64,000 bases of DNA from contig NZ_CALMPA010000038.1 in assembly GCF_937871615.1 (NCBI RefSeq), positions 62,001 to 126,000 on the forward strand. Direction: 5' to 3'. This DNA comes from an uncultured Sphingomonas sp. (GTDB taxonomy: Bacteria > Pseudomonadota > Alphaproteobacteria > Sphingomonadales > Sphingomonadaceae). Below are positions 8,933 to 22,122 of this stretch, piece after piece. A program made the position numbers and the translations under genes. Each line of letters opens with the position of its first letter. Positions within the stretch are counted from its first letter, which is position 1. The notes under the pieces are model-generated. The model did not search any database and was not told where the DNA came from. It worked only from the letters and a program-made list of their open reading frames with translations.

Positions 8933-10318
8933 TCAACGGTAACAGACTTTTTTCACCGCCTCGATGACATCCCCAGCCTTGAGGAGTGCTGCCTTTTCCA
9001 GGTTTGCGGCATAAGGCAGCGGCACATCCTCGTTGGTCACGCGCTGCACGGGTGCATCGAGATCATCGAACCCGTCCTCCATAGCGATCGCGGAAATCTC
9101 GGACGCGATCGAGCACACCGGCCAGCCTTCCTCGACCACCACCATGCGGTTGGTCTTTTTTAGGCTTTCCAGCACAGTTGCCTTGTCGAGCGGACGCAGC
9201 GTGCGCAGGTCGATGACTTCCGCCTCGATCCCATCGCTCGCTAGCGTCTCGGCGGCCTCCAGAGCGATCCCCACCCCTATAGAGTAGGATACGAGCGTCA
9301 CGTCCCTGCCCTTTCGGACGATCCGCGCCTTGCCGATCGGCAGGACCCAGTCCTCCAGCTTCGGCACGTCGAAGACCCGGCCGTATGTCAGTTCGTTCTC
9401 GAGGAAAACCACTGGATCCTCGGACCGGATCGCAGCCTTGAGAAGCCCCTTGGCGTCAGCCGCGTCATAGGGTGCGATGACGATCAATCCAGGCACATTA
9501 GCGTACCAAGGGGCATAGTTCTGGCTGTGCTGCGCACCGACGCGGCTCGCCGCGCCATTGGGGCCGCGAAACACGATGGGGCAGCGCATCTGGCCGCCCG
9601 ACATGTAGTTGGTCTTGGCAGCCGAATTTATGATGTGGTCGATCGCCTGCATGGCGAAGTTGAAGGTCATGAACTCCACGATGGGGCGTAGGCCGCCCAT
9701 CGCCGCGCCGGTGCCGACGCCGGCAAAGCCGTATTCCGTGATCGGCGTGTCGATGACGCGCCGGTCGCCGAACTCGTCCAACAGGCCCTGCGTCACCTTG
9801 TAGGCACCCTGATATTGCGCCACTTCCTCGCCCATCACGAAAACGCGGTCGTCGGCCCGCATCTCCTCGGCCATCGCGTCGCGCAGCGCCTCGCGCACGG
9901 TGGTCTTGACCATCTCGGTGCCCGCGGGGATGTCCGGATCGGCGACGGTCGCCTGCGTCGGCGACACCACAAGCTGCTGGCCGCGGTTCTCCGCTCTTTG
10001 GGTTCCCGCGGATTCGGGTTTGGGTACGTCTCGCTTCTCCTCGTCGGCCGAAGCAGTTTCCGCGCCTTCTTCTGCGCCCTCGCCGGCGATCAGCGCGATT
10101 ACCTCGCCCACCTTCACCCCGTCGGTGCCCTCAGCGACGACGATCTTCGCGACCGTGCCTTCGTCGACCGCCTCGAACTCCATCGTCGCCTTGTCGGTCT
10201 CGATCTCGGCCAGGATGTCGCCGGATTTAACCACGTCGCCTTCCGTGACCAGCCACTTGGTGAGCGTGCCTTCCTCCATGGTGGGAGAAAGCGCGGGCAT
10301 CTTCAGTTCAATCGCCAT
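8933..10318 (-). CDS. pdhB: Pyruvate dehydrogenase E1 beta with N-terminal lipoyl domain
   Basis: A 461-residue E1 beta. It carries its own lipoyl domain (residues 1-75, lysine in [15 protein letters not shown]), a feature typical of sphingomonads and related alphaproteobacteria. After a linker the transketolase-type domain begins near 140 ([20 protein letters not shown]) and continues to the C-terminal domain ([16 protein letters not shown]). The start is ATG 10318, whose ATGA overlaps the pdhA stop; a TTG one codon upstream is less likely. E1 beta completes the thiamine-diphosphate site with E1 alpha. Confidence 0.95.
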   Translation of the reverse strand: MAIELKMPALSPTMEEGTLTKWLVTEGDVVKSGDILAEIETDKATMEFEAVDEGTVAKIVVAEGTDGVKVGEVIALIAGEGAEEGAETASADEEKRDVPKPESAGTQRAENRGQQLVVSPTQATVADPDIPAGTEMVKTTVREALRDAMAEEMRADDRVFVMGEEVAQYQGAYKVTQGLLDEFGDRRVIDTPITEYGFAGVGTGAAMGGLRPIVEFMTFNFAMQAIDHIINSAAKTNYMSGGQMRCPIVFRGPNGAASRVGAQHSQNYAPWYANVPGLIVIAPYDAADAKGLLKAAIRSEDPVVFLENELTYGRVFDVPKLEDWVLPIGKARIVRKGRDVTLVSYSIGVGIALEAAETLASDGIEAEVIDLRTLRPLDKATVLESLKKTNRMVVVEEGWPVCSIASEISAIAMEDGFDDLDAPVQRVTNEDVPLPYAANLEKAALLKAGDVIEAVKKVCYR

Positions 10319-11400
10319 CAATACTGTTCCACCAGCACGTCGGTATATAGTTCGAAAAGCTCCGGCTCCGGCGCCTGCTCGGCGAAATCGGCAGCGTCCT
10401 GCACGATCCGGCGAATGTCCTTCTCCAGCGTCTTCAGTTCGTCCTCGGAAACGCCGGCCGCCTCCAACTCTTTCTTGAGAAGCTCAATGGGGTCGGACTT
10501 TTCGCGCACCGCCTGCACCTCCTCGCGCGAGCGGTATTTGGCGGGATCAGACATGGAATGGCCGCGATAGCGGTAAGTCTTCAGTTCCAGGAGCACCGGC
10601 CCCTTGCCTCCCCGCACTCGTTCAAGCGCCACCTTGGCAGCGCCGTGCACCGCGAGCACGTCCATGCCGTCGACTTGCATCCCGGGGATGCGGAAGCTCT
10701 CGCCCCGGCGATACAACTGGTCCTCAGCTGAGGCGCGGTTGACGCTGGTGCCCATGGCGTACTGGTTGTTCTCGATCACGAAGATGATCGGCAGCTTCCA
10801 TAGCTCGGCCATGTTGAAGCTCTCGTACACCTGGCCCTGGTTGGCCGCGCCGTCGCCAAAATAGGCCAGGCAGACTCCGCCATCCCCGGTATATTTGTGC
10901 TTGAACGCCAAACCGGTGCCGAGACTGACCTGCGCGCCGACTATGCCATGGCCGCCGTAGAAGCCATGCTCGACCGAGAACATGTGCATCGAGCCACCCT
11001 TGCCGCGCGAGATGCCGGCGGCACGACCGGTCAATTCGGCCATGATCACCTTCGGGTCGATGCCGTAAGCGAGCATGTGGCCATGATCGCGATAGCCGGT
11101 GATGACGCTGTCCTTGCCCACCGTCATCGCCGACTGGAGGCCAACCGCCACCGCTTCCTGTCCGATATAGAGATGGCAGAAGCCGCCGATGAGGCCGAGG
11201 CCGTAAAGCTGGCCGGCTCTTTCCTCGAAGCGCCGGATGAGGATCATCTGACGATAAAGATCGATCATTTCCTCTTTGCTTGCCTGGTAGCGTGCAACAG
11301 GCGGGAGATCTTCCTGGTTGGACGACGAGGGCGACGGGAGGAAATTCTTGCGAGATCGGCGTCGTGCAGGTTTTTCGTCGGTTGACTGAAGTTCAGACAC
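10318..11400 (-). CDS. pdhA: Pyruvate dehydrogenase E1 alpha
   Basis: A protein of about 360 residues that decarboxylates pyruvate with thiamine diphosphate. The TPP-binding region is seen in [20 protein letters not shown] and [12 protein letters not shown]; the phosphorylation-loop-like [15 protein letters not shown] is present near the C-terminus. I chose GTG 11400, which has a GGAG upstream; the frame is open to a TTG at 11445, which would add 15 residues. The N-terminal region rich in Arg and Ser before [12 protein letters not shown] is a normal extension for this group. The gene is 108 bases downstream of the aldo/keto reductase gene. Confidence 0.93.
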   Translation of the reverse strand: MSELQSTDEKPARRRSRKNFLPSPSSSNQEDLPPVARYQASKEEMIDLYRQMILIRRFEERAGQLYGLGLIGGFCHLYIGQEAVAVGLQSAMTVGKDSVITGYRDHGHMLAYGIDPKVIMAELTGRAAGISRGKGGSMHMFSVEHGFYGGHGIVGAQVSLGTGLAFKHKYTGDGGVCLAYFGDGAANQGQVYESFNMAELWKLPIIFVIENNQYAMGTSVNRASAEDQLYRRGESFRIPGMQVDGMDVLAVHGAAKVALERVRGGKGPVLLELKTYRYRGHSMSDPAKYRSREEVQAVREKSDPIELLKKELEAAGVSEDELKTLEKDIRRIVQDAADFAEQAPEPELFELYTDVLVEQY

Positions 11401-11508
11401 AGGGATTTCTTCTCCTATGGTGCTCGCAGGCGGATTGGCGGACAATTGGACACCGTCTCGGTTCGATGGCCTTGCCGCAAAACGACGACCTTCCTCGAGA
11501 AGCGAAAT

Positions 11509-12501
11509 CTAATTGAAATCTTCCGAATCCATGGTCTTTTGCATCGCGTCTGGATAGCGAGGGCCTGCCACCGTCCGCTGGTTGATCAGCCCGTCCAGCT
11601 CGTCGAGAACGGCCTGATCGGGACGCCAGCCCGGCCGCCCAATATTTTCCCCGAGATGTTCCAGCTTGGAAGTGCCGGGAATGGCGTGAACATGCTCTCC
11701 CCGCGAGAGGACCCACGCCAGCGCCAACTGGGCTGGCGATACCCCTTGTCTGGCGGCGACGAGATTGAAGCTTTCCGCCAGCGAGAGATTTATGGGCCAG
11801 TTCTGGGCACTGAAGCGCGGATGACCGCGGCGGATATCGTGCTCGCCGAGCGTGGATGGATCGCGCACGCCGTTGGCGAAGACGCCACGCCCAAGCGGTG
11901 AAAAAGCGACGAGGGCAACGCCAAGCTCGCGCGATGCGGACAGCATGGCGATCTCAGGATTGCGGGTCCACAGCGAGTATTCAACCTGCACGGCCGCCAC
12001 CGGATGCACTGCGTGGGCTGTGCGGAGCGTTTCGGCGCTCATCTCCGAGAGGCCGTAACCGCCGATCTTGCCCTCGCGAACGAGTTCACCCATCGCGCCC
12101 GCCCATTCCTCGATTGGGACGGTGAAATCGCGACGGTGCAGGTAGTAGAGGTCGATAAAGTCGGTCCGGAGCGCCTTCAGGCTTTCTTCGCAGCTGCGCC
12201 TGATCGTTGCGGGGCTGCAATCGACCCAGCGTTTGGTCCCTTCGGCGAATAGCCCGGTCTTTGATGCGAGGAAGAACTCCGCGCGCCGTCCTTTCAGCGC
12301 CTCGCCAAGCAGCGTCTCGTTACCGCCATTCGCGTAAAGCCGCGCGGTGTCGAGATGCTCGTAGCCAAGGTCGAGCGCCCGATTGAGCAACCGCGCGGAG
12401 TCCTCCTGTGTTGGCGGTGCCGCATAGGCCCAGCTAAGGTTCATGCAGCCGAGGCCGATCGGCGAGATCGACCGGCCCACCAATGGTCGTTTCACGACCA
12501 T
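11509..12501 (-). CDS. Aldo/keto reductase of the lig operon
   Basis: A 330-residue NADPH-dependent oxidoreductase with the (alpha/beta)8 fold. The catalytic tetrad is visible: Asp and Tyr in HLDTARLYANGG, Lys in FLASKTG, His in IDLYYLHRRD. The C-terminal cofactor-binding motif AIPGTSKLEHLGENI is present. It overlaps ligC by 10 bases, so it is translated with the ring-cleavage enzymes. Its substrate is not known; reduction of an aldehyde or keto intermediate or removal of a toxic side product are guesses. No aldo/keto reductase is required in the standard 4,5-cleavage pathway. Confidence 0.88.
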   Translation of the reverse strand: MVVKRPLVGRSISPIGLGCMNLSWAYAAPPTQEDSARLLNRALDLGYEHLDTARLYANGGNETLLGEALKGRRAEFFLASKTGLFAEGTKRWVDCSPATIRRSCEESLKALRTDFIDLYYLHRRDFTVPIEEWAGAMGELVREGKIGGYGLSEMSAETLRTAHAVHPVAAVQVEYSLWTRNPEIAMLSASRELGVALVAFSPLGRGVFANGVRDPSTLGEHDIRRGHPRFSAQNWPINLSLAESFNLVAARQGVSPAQLALAWVLSRGEHVHAIPGTSKLEHLGENIGRPGWRPDQAVLDELDGLINQRTVAGPRYPDAMQKTMDSEDFN

Positions 12502-13448
12502 CCGTCTCGCTTTTCAAAGCTGTCGGCGAGTTCTCCGAGCACACGATAGCAATCAAAAACCTGCCCGACCGAGCTGTTCGGCTCGCGCCCTTCGCGGATC
12601 GCTGCGATGAATTCGCGATCCTGCAGCTCAATCCCGTTCATGGAGACGTCGACATTCGAGACGTCGATCGCCTCCTCTCTGCCGTTCACCAGATCATCGT
12701 ATCGCGCGATGTAGGTGCCGTTGTCACAGATATATCGAAAATAGGTGCCAAGCGGCCCATCGTTGTTGAAACTCAGCGAAAGGGTGCAGAGCGCGCCCGT
12801 CTCGCTCTTGAGCTGGATCGACATGTCCATGGCGATGCCCAGTTCGGGGTGGACCGGTCCCTGCATGGCATGGGCCTCGACGATCTTTCCCGCCTGATAG
12901 GCGAACAGGTCGACCGTATGCGCGGCATGGTGCCACAGCAGATGGTCCGTCCAGCTGCGGGGTTCGCCCTTGGCGTTGATGTTCGTGCGGCGGAAGAAAT
13001 AGGTCTGAACATCCATCTGCTGGACGTTCAGCTCCCCTGCCCTGATACGCTTATGCACATATTGATGCGACGGGTTGAAGCGGCGCGTGTGCCCGACCAT
13101 GCAAACGAGGCCGGTTTCCTTCTGTTTCGCCAGCACCGCTTGCGCATCGGCCCAACTGTCGGCCAGCGGAATCTCCACCTCGACATGCTTGCCCGCCTCC
13201 ATGCAGGCAATGGCCTGCGCGGCGTGCATCTGCGTCGGCGTGGCCAGGATGACAGCGTCGACATCATCGCGAGCCAAAGTTTCATCCAGATCCGTCGTGA
13301 CGTGACCGATGCCGTATTTCTCGGCGACCACCCTGGTTGGCGCGAGCTCACGACCGACGAGCGAGGTAACGGTGACGCCGTCGATATTCTTCAGGCCGTC
13401 GAGGTGCTTTTCACCAAAGGCGCCGGCACCGGCCATGGCAATGCGCAT
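12492..13448 (-). CDS. ligC: 4-carboxy-2-hydroxymuconate-6-semialdehyde dehydrogenase
   Basis: A 318-residue Gfo/Idh/MocA-type oxidoreductase. The NAD(P)-binding motif is AGAGAFGEKHLDGLKN at the N-terminus. Long stretches such as GHTRRFNPSHQYVHK, EPRSWTDHLLWHHAAHTVDL and MNGIELQDREFIAAIREGRE match the LigC sequence of Sphingobium SYK-6 as I remember it. The enzyme oxidises the cyclic hemiacetal of the ring-cleavage product to 2-pyrone-4,6-dicarboxylate. The gene is 21 bases downstream of ligB, and its end overlaps the aldo/keto reductase gene. Confidence 0.96.
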   Translation of the reverse strand: MRIAMAGAGAFGEKHLDGLKNIDGVTVTSLVGRELAPTRVVAEKYGIGHVTTDLDETLARDDVDAVILATPTQMHAAQAIACMEAGKHVEVEIPLADSWADAQAVLAKQKETGLVCMVGHTRRFNPSHQYVHKRIRAGELNVQQMDVQTYFFRRTNINAKGEPRSWTDHLLWHHAAHTVDLFAYQAGKIVEAHAMQGPVHPELGIAMDMSIQLKSETGALCTLSLSFNNDGPLGTYFRYICDNGTYIARYDDLVNGREEAIDVSNVDVSMNGIELQDREFIAAIREGREPNSSVGQVFDCYRVLGELADSFEKRDGWS

Positions 13449-13469
13449 GAGAGGTCTCCTTGTCAGGGG

Positions 13470-14715
<1,246 letters not shown>

Positions 14716-14719
<4 letters not shown>

Positions 14720-15741
14720 AGCCCCCTCTCCTTCAACTGTCGGTCGAGCCTCGGGAAAACACGGCGCGCATTGCCTTCGAAGATCGCGTGGCGCTCCGCC
14801 TCGTTGATCTCGAGCGCGTCGATGTAACGCTTGGTGTCATCGAAGTAATGGCCGGTGGTCGGGTCGATTCCCCGCACCGCACCCACCATCTCGCTGCCGA
14901 ACAGGATGTTCTTGTTCTCGATCACGTCCGCCATCAGGTCGATGCCCGGCTGGTGATAGACGCAGGTGTCGAAGAAGATGTTGTTCATCAGATGGGTGTC
15001 GAGCGACGGCTTCTTCAGCATGTCGGCGAGGCCCCGGTAGCGGCCCCAATGATAGGGCACCGCGCCGCCGCCATGCGGGATGATGAGGCGCAGGGTCGGG
15101 AAGTCCTTGAACAGGTCCCCTTCCAGCAATTGCATGAAGGCCACCGTGTCGGCCGCGATGTAATAGCCGCCCGTGGCGTGCATCGCCGGGTTGCAGCTTC
15201 CCGAGACGTGGATCATCGCCGGCACGTCCAGCTCCACCATCTTCTCGTAGAACGGATACCAGTAGCGGTCGGTCAGCGGCGGATGGGTGAAGTGACCGCC
15301 GCCCGGATCGGGGTTCAGGTTGCAGCCAATGAAGCCCAACTCCGTCACGCAACGTTCCAGCTCGGCGATCGAGTTGGCCATGTCTGCCTTGGGGCTCTGC
15401 GGCAGCATGCACACGCCGACGAAGGTTTCGGGGAACAGGCCGACCACGCGGGCGATCAGGTCGTTGCAGCGGATCGCCCATTCCTTCGCCACTGCCTCGT
15501 CGCCGACATGCGGCGCCATGGCCGAGGCGCGGGGAGAGAAGATGGTGAGGTCCGCGCCACGCTCCTTGATGAGGCGGAGCTGGTTCGCCTCGATCGTCTC
15601 GCGAATCTCATCGTCGGAAATATCGGGATAGGGCGGACAGGGCGTTCCGGCCTTGAATGCGGCCTTCTGTTCTTCGCGCCAGGCGTCGTGCCCCTTGGGA
15701 AGCACCGTGTAATGGCCGTGGCAGTCGATAATCAGCGTCAT
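14716..15741 (-). CDS. ligJ: 4-oxalomesaconate hydratase
   Basis: A 341-residue amidohydrolase-superfamily enzyme that hydrates 4-oxalomesaconate to 4-carboxy-4-hydroxy-2-oxoadipate. The N-terminal IIDCHGHYT supplies the HxH metal site; further family motifs are IHVSGSCNPAMH, LIIPHGGGAVPYHWGRYRGL and ILFGSEMVGAVRGIDP. The length equals that of the SYK-6 LigJ as remembered. It overlaps the DUF1932 gene upstream and ligA downstream by four bases each. Confidence 0.95.
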
Positions 15742-16619
15742 GCGGCATTTGCCTTTCCGTCCTTGTCCATCTCGCTTGCGATGCGGTCGATCTTGGCCGT
15801 CAGGCCCTCGGGCGGCATGACAATGTCGAGCAGGCCGATGCGCCGGTGCAGCGCGATGGCTGCCTGGGTCATTCCGCTGCCCGTGCCCAAGGCATCCAGC
15901 GTGGCGGCCACCTCCTCCATCTCCGCGGCGCGGCGCAGGCCGTGGATCATCATTCGGTCGAGATTATAGTCGGCCTTGGTTTCCCAGTCGGGGCCGAGCG
16001 AACCGAGCACTTCCGCGGTGACTCCGGCTTCCTCCGCCGCCAGAACGCATTCGGCGGTCAGCGCCTCGATACCCTTGACCATTACCGAGCGGATCATCTT
16101 AATTGCGGAGGCCTGACCGATCTCCTCGCCCACCACCCGGATGTTGGTGAAGCCAAGCCCTGCGAGGGCGGTTGCCGCCTGATCCGCTGCCGCCCCACTC
16201 AGCAGCAGCGGCGCGCCGAGCCTCCCCGGCTCGACGGGAGACATGATTGCTACGTCGACATAACGACCGCCGGCGCCTTCGACCGCCTCAGCAGCGCTCC
16301 GCTTGGTAGCAGGCGCAACACTGTTCATGTCGCAGAAAATGGCGCCGCTCTCGATTAGCGGCGCGACCGCGCGTGCGGCGGCCAGTGCCTGATCGGCCGT
16401 GACCAGAGACAGCACCAGCCTCGCGCCTGCGACCGCCTCGGCCAGCGTATTGCATCCCCTGATGCCCGCTACCGCATAGTCGACGCGCTTGTCGTTCGCG
16501 TGGACCGGGTCATCGGTCGCCACATCGAAGACGCGCGCGGAGGCAAACCACAGTCCAGCTTTCGCAAAGCTGCGGCCTGCTTCTCCAAAACCAATGACGG
16601 TGACGCCATGCTGATCCAT
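15738..16619 (-). CDS. NAD(P)-dependent beta-hydroxyacid dehydrogenase-like protein (DUF1932)
   Basis: A 293-residue protein with an N-terminal 6-phosphogluconate dehydrogenase-type Rossmann domain (GFGEAGRSFAKAG; CDMNSVAPATKRSAAE) and a C-terminal helical DUF1932-type domain (IKMIRSVMVKGIEALTAECVLAAEEAGV). The Lys in SAIKMIRSV is at the usual catalytic position. It is the first gene of the lig-pdh run and is coupled to ligJ by an ATGA overlap. A role in protocatechuate breakdown is implied by position; the substrate is unknown. Confidence 0.85.
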   Translation of the reverse strand: MDQHGVTVIGFGEAGRSFAKAGLWFASARVFDVATDDPVHANDKRVDYAVAGIRGCNTLAEAVAGARLVLSLVTADQALAAARAVAPLIESGAIFCDMNSVAPATKRSAAEAVEGAGGRYVDVAIMSPVEPGRLGAPLLLSGAAADQAATALAGLGFTNIRVVGEEIGQASAIKMIRSVMVKGIEALTAECVLAAEEAGVTAEVLGSLGPDWETKADYNLDRMMIHGLRRAAEMEEVAATLDALGTGSGMTQAAIALHRRIGLLDIVMPPEGLTAKIDRIASEMDKDGKANAA

Positions 16620-16683
16620 GGGCCAACTCTAGTGCCGACGCCAGCGGCGCGGCCAATCGGATTGGCTCTCGTTTCATTAGAAT

Positions 16684-17853
16684 TTACGAAGTCTCGTGAT
16701 CGCCTAGCAATCTGGCCTGTCCCTCGATCAGGTTGATCATCGTGGCCTGGGCTGGCGTGGGGCGCCAATCCGCGCGGAGCGTAAGGCCGATGGTGCGTGA
16801 CGGGAGCGATGCCGCGCTCTCTATCTTCACGAGCCAACCTGCTTCGAGTTCTACGCTGACCTGGTCGGGAGACAGCAAGGTCAGGAAATCGCTTTCAATA
16901 AGAATCTGCCTCACCATCATCACGGATCCGCATTCGATGGGAACGCGAGGGGGCTCTACGCCCGCTGTCTCGAATATCGACCGCCAATGGTTCCGCAGCG
17001 GCGTGCCTGCGGCCGCGACAATCCAGGGGAAGCGCGCCAGGTCGGCGATAGTTGGCGCTTCCGCTGCTCTTGCGAGCGGATGATGGGCTGCGGCAAGAAC
17101 AATAAGCGGATCGTCGAACAAGGCCGTTTGCGTGATGTCCGCCGAAACCCGCGGCCTGACGGCGCCGACCATCATGTCGATCTCACCGTCATGCAGAGGC
17201 CCCGCAAGCTCAGCGTAGGATCCCTCGACAACCACCACGTCTATGTCGGACTTAACGCGATGAAAGGCCGCGATCGCGCTGGGCAGGACGCGGGCGCGTG
17301 ACAGTGGCATCGCCCCGATCGTGATCCGTCCGGTCTCCTGTCCCCGCAGAGCCGCCAATTCCACGTCGGCCGAACGCAGTTCCGCCAGCGCCAACCGGAA
17401 GTTACGGGCAAGCGCAAACCCCCGCGCCGTGAGAACTACCCCCCTTCCCCGCCGCTCGACGAGGGTCTGTCCTAAGGCAAGCGAAAGATCGCTGACGGCA
17501 CGGTGCACCGACGCCTCGCTCAAATCCATGGCCGTGGCCGCGCCCGCGTAGCCGCCGGCGCGCGCGAGCGCGAGGAAAGCGGACACCTGCGCTGCGGTAG
17601 CCCGCGCTTGTCCCACGAGCCGCATGATCGGCGCGGCGCGATATGCCAGAAGCTCCGCCGCCGGCGTGGGTATCATCTGGCCAGGTTGCCGCTCGAACAG
17701 CGACGCTTCGAACCGCCGCTCGAGCTTTGCGATGCCCTGCGTGACGGCGGGCTGCGTAAGATGGACGGCGCGTGCGGCGGCCGTGACGCTGCCCGTCTCC
17801 ATGATCGCAAGGAAAGCGCGCAGGTGGCGGAGATTGACGTTGAACCGTTCCAT
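16684..17853 (-). CDS. LysR-type regulator with two tandem HTH domains (LigR-like position)
   Basis: A 389-residue regulator, about 80 residues longer than a standard LysR protein. Residues 7-66 are a first winged HTH (LRHLRAFLAIMETGSVTAAA, then LTQPAVTQGIAKLERRF), and residues about 87-150 form a second one (VSAFLALARAGGYAGAATAM, then SEASVHRAVSDLSLALGQTL). A LysR substrate-binding domain follows from about 170 (GRITIGAMPLSRARVLP). It lies between the divergent lig operons and is transcribed with the ligJABC side. LigR of SYK-6 is a LysR activator of these operons, induced by protocatechuate or gallate; this protein is the obvious candidate for the same task here. Confidence 0.88.
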   Translation of the reverse strand: MERFNVNLRHLRAFLAIMETGSVTAAARAVHLTQPAVTQGIAKLERRFEASLFERQPGQMIPTPAAELLAYRAAPIMRLVGQARATAAQVSAFLALARAGGYAGAATAMDLSEASVHRAVSDLSLALGQTLVERRGRGVVLTARGFALARNFRLALAELRSADVELAALRGQETGRITIGAMPLSRARVLPSAIAAFHRVKSDIDVVVVEGSYAELAGPLHDGEIDMMVGAVRPRVSADITQTALFDDPLIVLAAAHHPLARAAEAPTIADLARFPWIVAAAGTPLRNHWRSIFETAGVEPPRVPIECGSVMMVRQILIESDFLTLLSPDQVSVELEAGWLVKIESAASLPSRTIGLTLRADWRPTPAQATMINLIEGQARLLGDHETS

Positions 17854-17956
17854 GGACGTGACTTAGCAAATTCTTATCAGACAGGCATAGAACCCATTTG
17901 CGGCTTGGCGCGCCATGGGGTCATTCTTTCGACTGTTCTGTCAAAGGAGAAACACC
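17854..17956. promoter_or_regulatory. Divergent promoter region between the LysR gene and ligK
   Basis: A 103-base spacer between the regulator and the ligKUI operon. TTCT at 17871-17874 and AGAA at 17889-17892 form a small dyad that fits a LysR-type binding site. AAAGGAGA at 17944-17950 is the ribosome-binding site that decides the TTG start of ligK. Confidence 0.45.
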
Positions 17957-18623
17957 TTGTCCGGTATCGTCGTTCAGTCGATCGAGCGTGCGGAAGCATC
18001 CGTGGTTGACGGTCTGGCCCTGTGCGGGGTTGCGACCGTCCATGAGGCGCAGGGCCGCACCGGGCTGATGGCGCCGCATATGCGTCCCATTTACGCAGGC
18101 GCGCGCATCGCGGGCAGCGCGGTCACCATCTCGGCGCCCCCGGGCGATAACTGGATGGTGCATGTCGCGATCGAGCAGCTTCAGGCGGGGGACGTTCTCG
18201 TGCTGGCGCCGACCAGCCCCTGCACCGACGGCTATTTCGGCGACCTGCTGGCGACCTCGGCGCAGGCGCGGGGCTGCCGCGGCCTCATCATCGACGCCGG
18301 CGTGCGCGACGTGCGCGATCTCACCCAGATGAACTTCCCGGTCTGGTCAAAGGCGGTTCATGCGCAGGGCACGGTCAAGGCGACGCTGGGTTCAGTAAAC
18401 GTCCCGGTGGTCTGCGCCAATGCTCTGGTCAATCCCGGAGACGTCGTCATCGCCGACGACGACGGCGTGTGCGTCGTGCCGCGAGCCGATGCCGCCGCAG
18501 TATTGAAAATGGCCCAGACGCGCGAAGCCAATGAGGAGGCCAAACGTCAGCGGCTCGCCTCGGGCGAGCTCGGTCTAGACATATACGAGATGCGCGGCCG
18601 CCTTGCCGAGATGGGGCTGAAAT

Positions 18624-18631
<8 letters not shown>
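17957..18631 (+). CDS. ligK: 4-carboxy-4-hydroxy-2-oxoadipate aldolase
   Basis: A 224-residue class II aldolase of the HMG/CHA type that splits its substrate into pyruvate and oxaloacetate. The frame is open from ATG 17915, but TTG 17957 sits six bases behind AAAGGAGA and gives the usual family N-terminus ([20 protein letters not shown]). The active-site region [18 protein letters not shown] carries the expected Arg and Asp. It overlaps ligU by eight bases. Confidence 0.93.
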
Positions 18632-20559
<1,928 letters not shown>

Positions 20560-20700
20560 CGCTTCTCGAAGTCTTGCCATTCACAAAGATGAATGGATAG
20601 GCAAAGGAGCCTGAGGCCCTCAGCTATGCAAACGCGATCGCGTGAATGCACTCCATCGGCTGCTTACCCGGACCGATCCCGTCAAAGTCATCAACGAATT

Positions 20701-20736
20701 GGCCCCTGTGCATTGTAGGGACACAGATTCACGGTA
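20701..20736. repeat. Left terminal inverted repeat of the outer transposon
   Basis: Begins GGCCCCTGTGCATT and ends GGACACAGATTCACGGTA. The right copy at 29906-29941 is its reverse complement except for three bases in the middle. GAATT precedes it directly. Confidence 0.93.
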
Positions 20737-20760
20737 GGCATCGACGTCAGGGGTAGCCAA

Positions 20761-22122
20761 CTATTTGCGCAGGTTCTCGATGCCAAGTTCGCGCCACATC
20801 CAGGTGAAGTCGTAGGTGGCCATCGGGTCGTTCGCGTCGAGTTGGCTGCTGCTGCGGTTTTCGAGATGCTTGAGCCACCCGGCTACTCGGTGCCGGCCTG
20901 CGGCCGTTTGAACGGCTGCGCGCGGGGTGATGTCGCCGAGTATGCCGATGGGTTCATCGAGCGTCGCGCGGTACTGACGGTCGAGCATGGCATGGATGAG
21001 CGGGGTTGCCACCTCTGGCGCAATGGCGGGTGCCGGTTCGGACATTGTCAGTCCCTCGGCCCGCGCCGCCATGGCCTGTTCGACCGTCTCGATCGTGGTC
21101 AGCGGCGAGCCGACCAACCCGGCTAGCGCATCGGTCATGAGCGCGGTGCCGCGTTTCGCCCGCTCGGCCGAGGTGACGGCGAGAATCAGGGCGCGGCCTT
21201 TCAATTCGACATTGCCGAGCACCGGGGTGCCGTCCGCCATCGTCACACCCCACGCCATACGCCCGGTGCTCTTCGCTATTCCGTTCGGTTCCTCGCCCAG
21301 CCAGTTCCAGAAGTGCGTGGTTTCCCGCTGAAGCGCAGGGATAGTATCGAGCCGCTCACCGACCAGCGCCTGGGTCACGCCGCGTGCGAAGGGAAAGCGC
21401 ACGCGGTGGAACACCACTTCCTCGCCATCACTGTTGTGCAGCGTAGGGATCGACGCCGGTCCCATGGTCTTGGGAACGACATCGAACAGCCATGCCATGC
21501 TGATGAGGGCTGGAAGCGCAGCAAGATCGTCGGCGTCTAGGTTCAACGCGGTGCGCGGGCTGCGCTTGCCCTTCGAGCGCCGCAGATCGGCGACGAGCGC
21601 CTCGGCCGCCTCCATCGTGAACGACAGCACGCCGCCCGACAGGAGGTGCTTGCCTCCGACCTGCACGACGCGGGCACCGATCCTGTCCCATTGCTTCAGC
21701 GTCTGCGAGGCGCTGCGCTCGGATACTCGAAGTGGCTCGTCGCCCTGGATCAGGTCGCGCACAAGGAAGCCGCTCCCGGGCTCGACCTCGCTGACTTCGT
21801 AGAGGCTCATCACCGACGATCGAAGGGCACGCAGGTAGATTTTGGTCGAGCCGCTCTCGTTCCAACCCCGGCGCCGAATATAGTCATCAACAATGTTCCG
21901 GTCCCCGGGTTCGATGGTGCGCGTGAGCAGATCCTCGAACGCGCATCCCCACAACACGCCGGCCCAATGATCGCCGACGATGTCTGCCAGCTCGTCCGCT
22001 TCGAAGTCGAACTCCTCCATCGCCAGACCGAGATGATCGCCGAGCGCCTCGCCCAGATGCTCGCCCCAGGCCGGCGAGGTGGCGAACTTCATGACGCCGG
22101 ACAGATCGTGACCACGCTTCAT
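20761..22122 (-). CDS. Transposon passenger protein, function unknown
   Basis: A 453-residue protein starting at ATG 22122, which overlaps the resolvase stop by four bases (ATGA); the longer open frame to 22590 lies inside the resolvase and is rejected. The N-terminal third is acidic (EEFDFEADELADIVGDHWAG). The centre has a helical stretch with SASQTLKQWDRIGARVVQVG. The C-terminal end (ITPRAAVQTAAGRHRVAGWL, then FTWMWRELGIENLR) resembles the tails of SEC-C or related proteins in a general way. It is cotranscribed with the resolvase gene, and its end lies 24 bases from the left terminal repeat. Confidence 0.65.
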   Translation of the reverse strand: MKRGHDLSGVMKFATSPAWGEHLGEALGDHLGLAMEEFDFEADELADIVGDHWAGVLWGCAFEDLLTRTIEPGDRNIVDDYIRRRGWNESGSTKIYLRALRSSVMSLYEVSEVEPGSGFLVRDLIQGDEPLRVSERSASQTLKQWDRIGARVVQVGGKHLLSGGVLSFTMEAAEALVADLRRSKGKRSPRTALNLDADDLAALPALISMAWLFDVVPKTMGPASIPTLHNSDGEEVVFHRVRFPFARGVTQALVGERLDTIPALQRETTHFWNWLGEEPNGIAKSTGRMAWGVTMADGTPVLGNVELKGRALILAVTSAERAKRGTALMTDALAGLVGSPLTTIETVEQAMAARAEGLTMSEPAPAIAPEVATPLIHAMLDRQYRATLDEPIGILGDITPRAAVQTAAGRHRVAGWLKHLENRSSSQLDANDPMATYDFTWMWRELGIENLRK

